Part shown: positions 60,958-64,000 of the stretch, in pieces | How positions within the stretch are numbered: the first letter of the stretch is position 1 | Layout of the letters: each line of letters begins with the position of its first letter | Assembly (NCBI GenBank): GCA_026391125.1 | Contig: JAPLEO010000009.1 | Coordinates: 1-64,000, forward strand | Source: Bacteroidota bacterium | GTDB lineage: Bacteria; Bacteroidota; Bacteroidia; Chitinophagales; Chitinophagaceae | Direction: 5' to 3' | DNA: 64,000 bases | Notes under the pieces: generated by a model | The model's database searches: none | Seen by the model: only the letters and a program-made list of their open reading frames with translations | Told to the model about the DNA's origin: nothing | Translations under genes and position numbers: made by a program

Positions 60958-63900
60958 TTACCTAACCTTAATAATATGACAAGTATAAATAATTTTACCT
61001 GTTTTAGAATTAACTAACCTCAGCGTGTATTCACCAGTAGCATAACTTGCCATATTGATACTACTTCCTGAGCTTATATTTGTATTTTCGACCAGCTTAA
61101 TTCCATTTACGTTGTACAACTGTGCAACAACTGAATTAATATTAAGCAATTTATAATTGATAATTAATACATCTTTAACTGGGTTTGGATAGATTGAAAC
61201 CGTTTCGTTGGTACTAATATTTATCACCGCAGTTACCACATAATAATAAGCATCTGAGTTAGGGCTTACACAACCGTTTTGAGTAACTTGAACCATATAG
61301 TATCCATCGATAAGCGGCTTATAGTTTTGAGCAGTAATACCAACTAGCGGGCTTGTCCCGTTAAACCATTGATTACCTGTTGCAGATGAACTTACCAAAT
61401 TATTATTTACATCTTTAGTAATGGATGGTTTAGCAGGAGGTTGGTTTACTGTTATTGAAGTAGTTGTACTAGTTGCAGTAGTTGATGTAATACAAGAACT
61501 ATTTGAAGTCATTATACAATAAACTGATGCATTAGAATTTAACGTAGTTGATGTAAATGATGAAGTATTGCTCGTTTGCAAAATACTATTCAGATACCAA
61601 TTATATGTTGGAGAAGTGCCTCCATTCGTTGGTGATGCGCTAAAAGATACTGTACCTCCTGAACAAATTGAATTAGCCGATGAAGTAATAGACACTTTAG
61701 GTGTAACTGTTGTATTGACAGTTACTGTTATATCTAATCTTGGAGAGCTTTCGCAGGCATTAGCCGTTTGTGAAGCATAATAATGGGTACCATTTATCAA
61801 TGTGGTTATAGGTGTTAATGCTATACCACCTGAAGCAGTGGCATACCACTGTCCAGTAGCTAATAAATTACCTACCGTTGATCCGGAACAATAGCTTTGT
61901 GAAGCTACTCCAGTAGGTGCAGCAGTTGTGTTGACTGTAGGTGTAATATCCAACCTTGCGGGACTTTCACAACCATTAACTGTTTGAGAAGCATAGTAAT
62001 GTGTACCATTAACTAACGAAGTTGTGTTTGCTAAAACGGTACCACCTGTTGCAGCTGTATACCATTTTATAGTACTACCTGTAGCTAATAAACTGGACAC
62101 AGTTGTTCCTGAGCAGAAAATTTGTGAAGCTGTTCCGGTAGGGGTAGCAGTTAAATTAACTGTTGCGGTAACATCAAGCCTAGTCTGACTTTCGTATCCA
62201 TTAACTGTTTGCGATGCATAATAATGTGAATTGTTTACCAACGAAGTCGTTGGTAGTAAAGCCGTACCACCTGAAACAACGTTATACCATTTAATTGCTG
62301 TACCAGTTGCAATTAAATCGGCTACTGTTGCTCCCGAACAGTAAGTCTGAGAAGCAGATCCGGTAGGTGCATTGGGTATTAAATTAACTGTTCTGCTTAT
62401 AGACATTTGTAGTAAATATGTTCCTGTTGATCCTTGCCAATATGGAAACAAATGAAAATATACTGTTCCACCTCCGATTATTGAAATATTACCATTAGGC
62501 ACAGCATCAATTAAGTCTGACCAATTTATACCATCGGTTGAAAATCTGAATGCCGCATCTACTGAATATGTATTTCCATCATTACTATTATAAGAATCTT
62601 GCAGTCTAGGACTAATTGTATAATTATACCCACTTGGTAATACAACTTTATAAAAATCAACATCTGTGCTATTATGAAAATTAGAACCTGTTGTATAAAC
62701 ATTTGCACTGTTGTTTGTATAATTAACAGGAAGGTTATATGCCTGAACTAATGTATTATTAACTTCGTAAGGGTCAGCACTATAATTGTATACAGGAGGT
62801 AAAACTGTAATCAAAATTGGGTTTTGATAATTACCTGGACCGGCAAAATACCAGTTATTATCAGAGCCTTTGTATACCACAGTTAATAAGTATGTGCCAG
62901 GATTTACAGTAATTATTTCTGAAAAAGTAAATGGATTATTATAGCGATAATTTGATTTTAATCCTGAAGTTTCACTATAATTACCAAGATTTTGTACCCG
63001 ATTTCCAAAAAAATCAGAAAGCCATAACTCATATTGTCCATAAAAAGTTGAAGTTCCAGTATTAATAACATTGAATGACACAGGTGAAAGTTGCCCTTGT
63101 CTAAAGTTTTCAGGAGTAAAGTTGGTTTGTGCGTAAAGTTGTATTTCCGGACTATATGTAATAGTGAAGGAGCTATAATTAGTGAATGAGCCACCTGAAA
63201 AACTTTGCCAATTGCCATTTGCTGGACGATAGTACAATCTTAAATAATAAACCCCAGGAGTTAATTCAAATTTTTTATCCGGATAGATAAAAGTAAAAGT
63301 ATAATTATTATTTCCTTGTAAGGTTTGAGCTGTTTTTATTTCAATATCATCAATATAAGTTCCACCACTAGTTCCATCACTTTTAAAAACTTTTGCAGAG
63401 ATATCTCCTGAAAAAGCAGCAGATCCATAATTTTTTATTGAAACTGTTGCATTAAAGGTGCTTCCGAAATCTATAGTGTTTCCAGGAAGAAGAGTTATAT
63501 TGCTATACAATCTTAAATCATAAGTAGAACCATTGGTTGGCTTTTGAATTCCAACAATAGCTTGTTGTCCTATAGTCCAGTTTTGTGTACTATTGTTAAT
63601 ATAAGTATTTATTGAATTTATATTCAACCAACAAGAATTAGGATTATTTTCGTAATTGCCCCAACCAAAATTAAAATGAAAATTACCATCGGCATCGTAC
63701 CCATCACAAACAAATGCATGTCCTCCATCATAATAGTCTGATCCTCTATATAAAATAGGCCTTCCAGCTTGAAGTTCAGTTTGCAGTAGACCAACCCATG
63801 CGGCATCGGTTGAATAGTTACTTCTCGATTTTGTTGTTACTGAACTACTGTATCCAAAATAAGTTTTCAAAGCGTTTTCGGCAGAAGCACCACCCCCAGA

Positions 63901-64000
63901 GGTATAAGCGCTACTTCCATTAGGTCCATAATTCATTTCAACACTTACTCCACAATGATACATTAAAGTCGCAACAGCACTATTTGCTGAAGTAAGGCTC
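60958..64000 (-). CDS. C10-family (streptopain-like) peptidase with Ig-like repeats and T9SS tail (5' end cut off)
   Basis: The frame stays open from the track start at 63963 to the window edge (SLTSANSAVATLMYHCG...), so the true start lies outside. The C10 domain shows MYHCGVSVEMNYGPNGSSAYT and the catalytic histidine block GGHAFVCDGYDADGNFHFNFGWG; the catalytic cysteine lies upstream, off the window. Beta-sandwich and CARDB-like regions follow. Then come four ~80-residue Ig-like repeats (PTGTASQIFCSGTTVSSLLATGS type; the fourth lacks a few residues) and a type A T9SS sorting domain (VSIYPNPVKDVLIINYKL). It is a secreted surface cysteine protease. Confidence 0.88.
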   Translation of the reverse strand, partial: SLTSANSAVATLMYHCGVSVEMNYGPNGSSAYTSGGGASAENALKTYFGYSSSVTTKSRSNYSTDAAWVGLLQTELQAGRPILYRGSDYYDGGHAFVCDGYDADGNFHFNFGWGNYENNPNSCWLNINSINTYINNSTQNWTIGQQAIVGIQKPTNGSTYDLRLYSNITLLPGNTIDFGSTFNATVSIKNYGSAAFSGDISAKVFKSDGTSGGTYIDDIEIKTAQTLQGNNNYTFTFIYPDKKFELTPGVYYLRLYYRPANGNWQSFSGGSFTNYSSFTITYSPEIQLYAQTNFTPENFRQGQLSPVSFNVINTGTSTFYGQYELWLSDFFGNRVQNLGNYSETSGLKSNYRYNNPFTFSEIITVNPGTYLLTVVYKGSDNNWYFAGPGNYQNPILITVLPPVYNYSADPYEVNNTLVQAYNLPVNYTNNSANVYTTGSNFHNSTDVDFYKVVLPSGYNYTISPRLQDSYNSNDGNTYSVDAAFRFSTDGINWSDLIDAVPNGNISIIGGGTVYFHLFPYWQGSTGTYLLQMSISRTVNLIPNAPTGSASQTYCSGATVADLIATGTAIKWYNVVSGGTALLPTTSLVNNSHYYASQTVNGYESQTRLDVTATVNLTATPTGTASQIFCSGTTVSSLLATGSTIKWYTAATGGTVLANTTSLVNGTHYYASQTVNGCESPARLDITPTVNTTAAPTGVASQSYCSGSTVGNLLATGQWYATASGGIALTPITTLINGTHYYASQTANACESSPRLDITVTVNTTVTPKVSITSSANSICSGGTVSFSASPTNGGTSPTYNWYLNSILQTSNTSSFTSTTLNSNASVYCIMTSNSSCITSTTATSTTTSITVNQPPAKPSITKDVNNNLVSSSATGNQWFNGTSPLVGITAQNYKPLIDGYYMVQVTQNGCVSPNSDAYYYVVTAVINISTNETVSIYPNPVKDVLIINYKLLNINSVVAQLYNVNGIKLVENTNISSGSSINMASYATGEYTLRLVNSKTGKIIYTCHIIKVR

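Noticed and set aside
61860-62400. Tandem repeats at 61.9-62.4 kb as a CRISPR array or mobile repeat
   Set aside because: The repeats are in frame, about 240 bp apart and encode Ig-like domains of the C10 peptidase.
1-64000. rRNA genes, CRISPR arrays, transposases, integrases, restriction or known defence genes
   Set aside because: None was seen on either strand in the ORF track or the bases read.

Overview
The window reads as a chromosome segment of a Bacteroidota bacterium, most likely of the Chitinophagaceae type; no species can be named from the sequence alone. The indicators are a SusC/SusD-type glycan uptake locus, type IX secretion sorting tails, lipoproteins with Bacteroidota-style signal peptides, a two-component hybrid-style 'reg_prop' sensor, DUF4397 and C10-peptidase genes, AT-rich DNA, and a TTTG / TAnnTTTG promoter. 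No rRNA, CRISPR array, transposase or integrase is visible.

Layout. 1-10.9 kb: a starch/alpha-glucan utilisation locus on the minus strand. In transcription order it has a Nudix-fold regulator, a secreted GH13 amylase, SusC, SusD, a SusE-like and a (truncated) SusF-like lipoprotein. A dense set of palindromes lies just upstream of the amylase. 11-17.5 kb: housekeeping genes (ligA, DUF2461, nnr, asd, PfkB kinase). 17.7-23.6 kb: a phenylacetate degradation cluster (TetR regulator, paaE, paaA-B-C-D, paaG-like). It is interrupted by an antisense SGNH hydrolase and carries two copies of one putative TetR operator. 23.8-36.6 kb: obg, a small secreted protein, DUF4397 lipoprotein, bipA, acyltransferase-like membrane protein, alpha/beta hydrolase, KAS III, lipid kinase, polytopic patatin, ctaA, rnhB. 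36.6-44.5 kb: signalling genes: a LytTR regulator with a reg_prop/LytS-type sensor, a YrdC/Sua5 protein, a triple-PAS histidine kinase and a NarL-type regulator. 44.5-52 kb: an orphan 2-oxoacid:ferredoxin oxidoreductase beta subunit, AhpD-like protein, S9 peptidase, amidase, acyl-CoA dehydrogenase with MarR regulator. 52-56.3 kb: surface polysaccharide genes (GT2, O-antigen ligase-like, Wzz-like) and an Lrp/AsnC regulator.

56.3-59.9 kb differs from the rest. It begins with an autonomous tRNA-like RNA gene that has its own promoter and a very long terminator hairpin. This is followed by a short direct repeat and an accessory module of small, poorly recognisable genes: an excisionase-like HTH protein, a MerR-like protein, two short cysteine-rich putative zinc proteins and a single-TM protein. 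It looks like one end or a remnant of an integrated element, but no integrase is present. 59.9-64 kb holds two small lipoproteins and a truncated C10 (streptopain-like) peptidase with tandem Ig-like repeats and a T9SS tail.

The best candidates for something undescribed are the tRNA-like transcription unit at about 56.4 kb and the accessory module beside it. The best-supported regulatory inferences are the paired TetR operators of the paa cluster and the stacked operators in front of the amylase gene.
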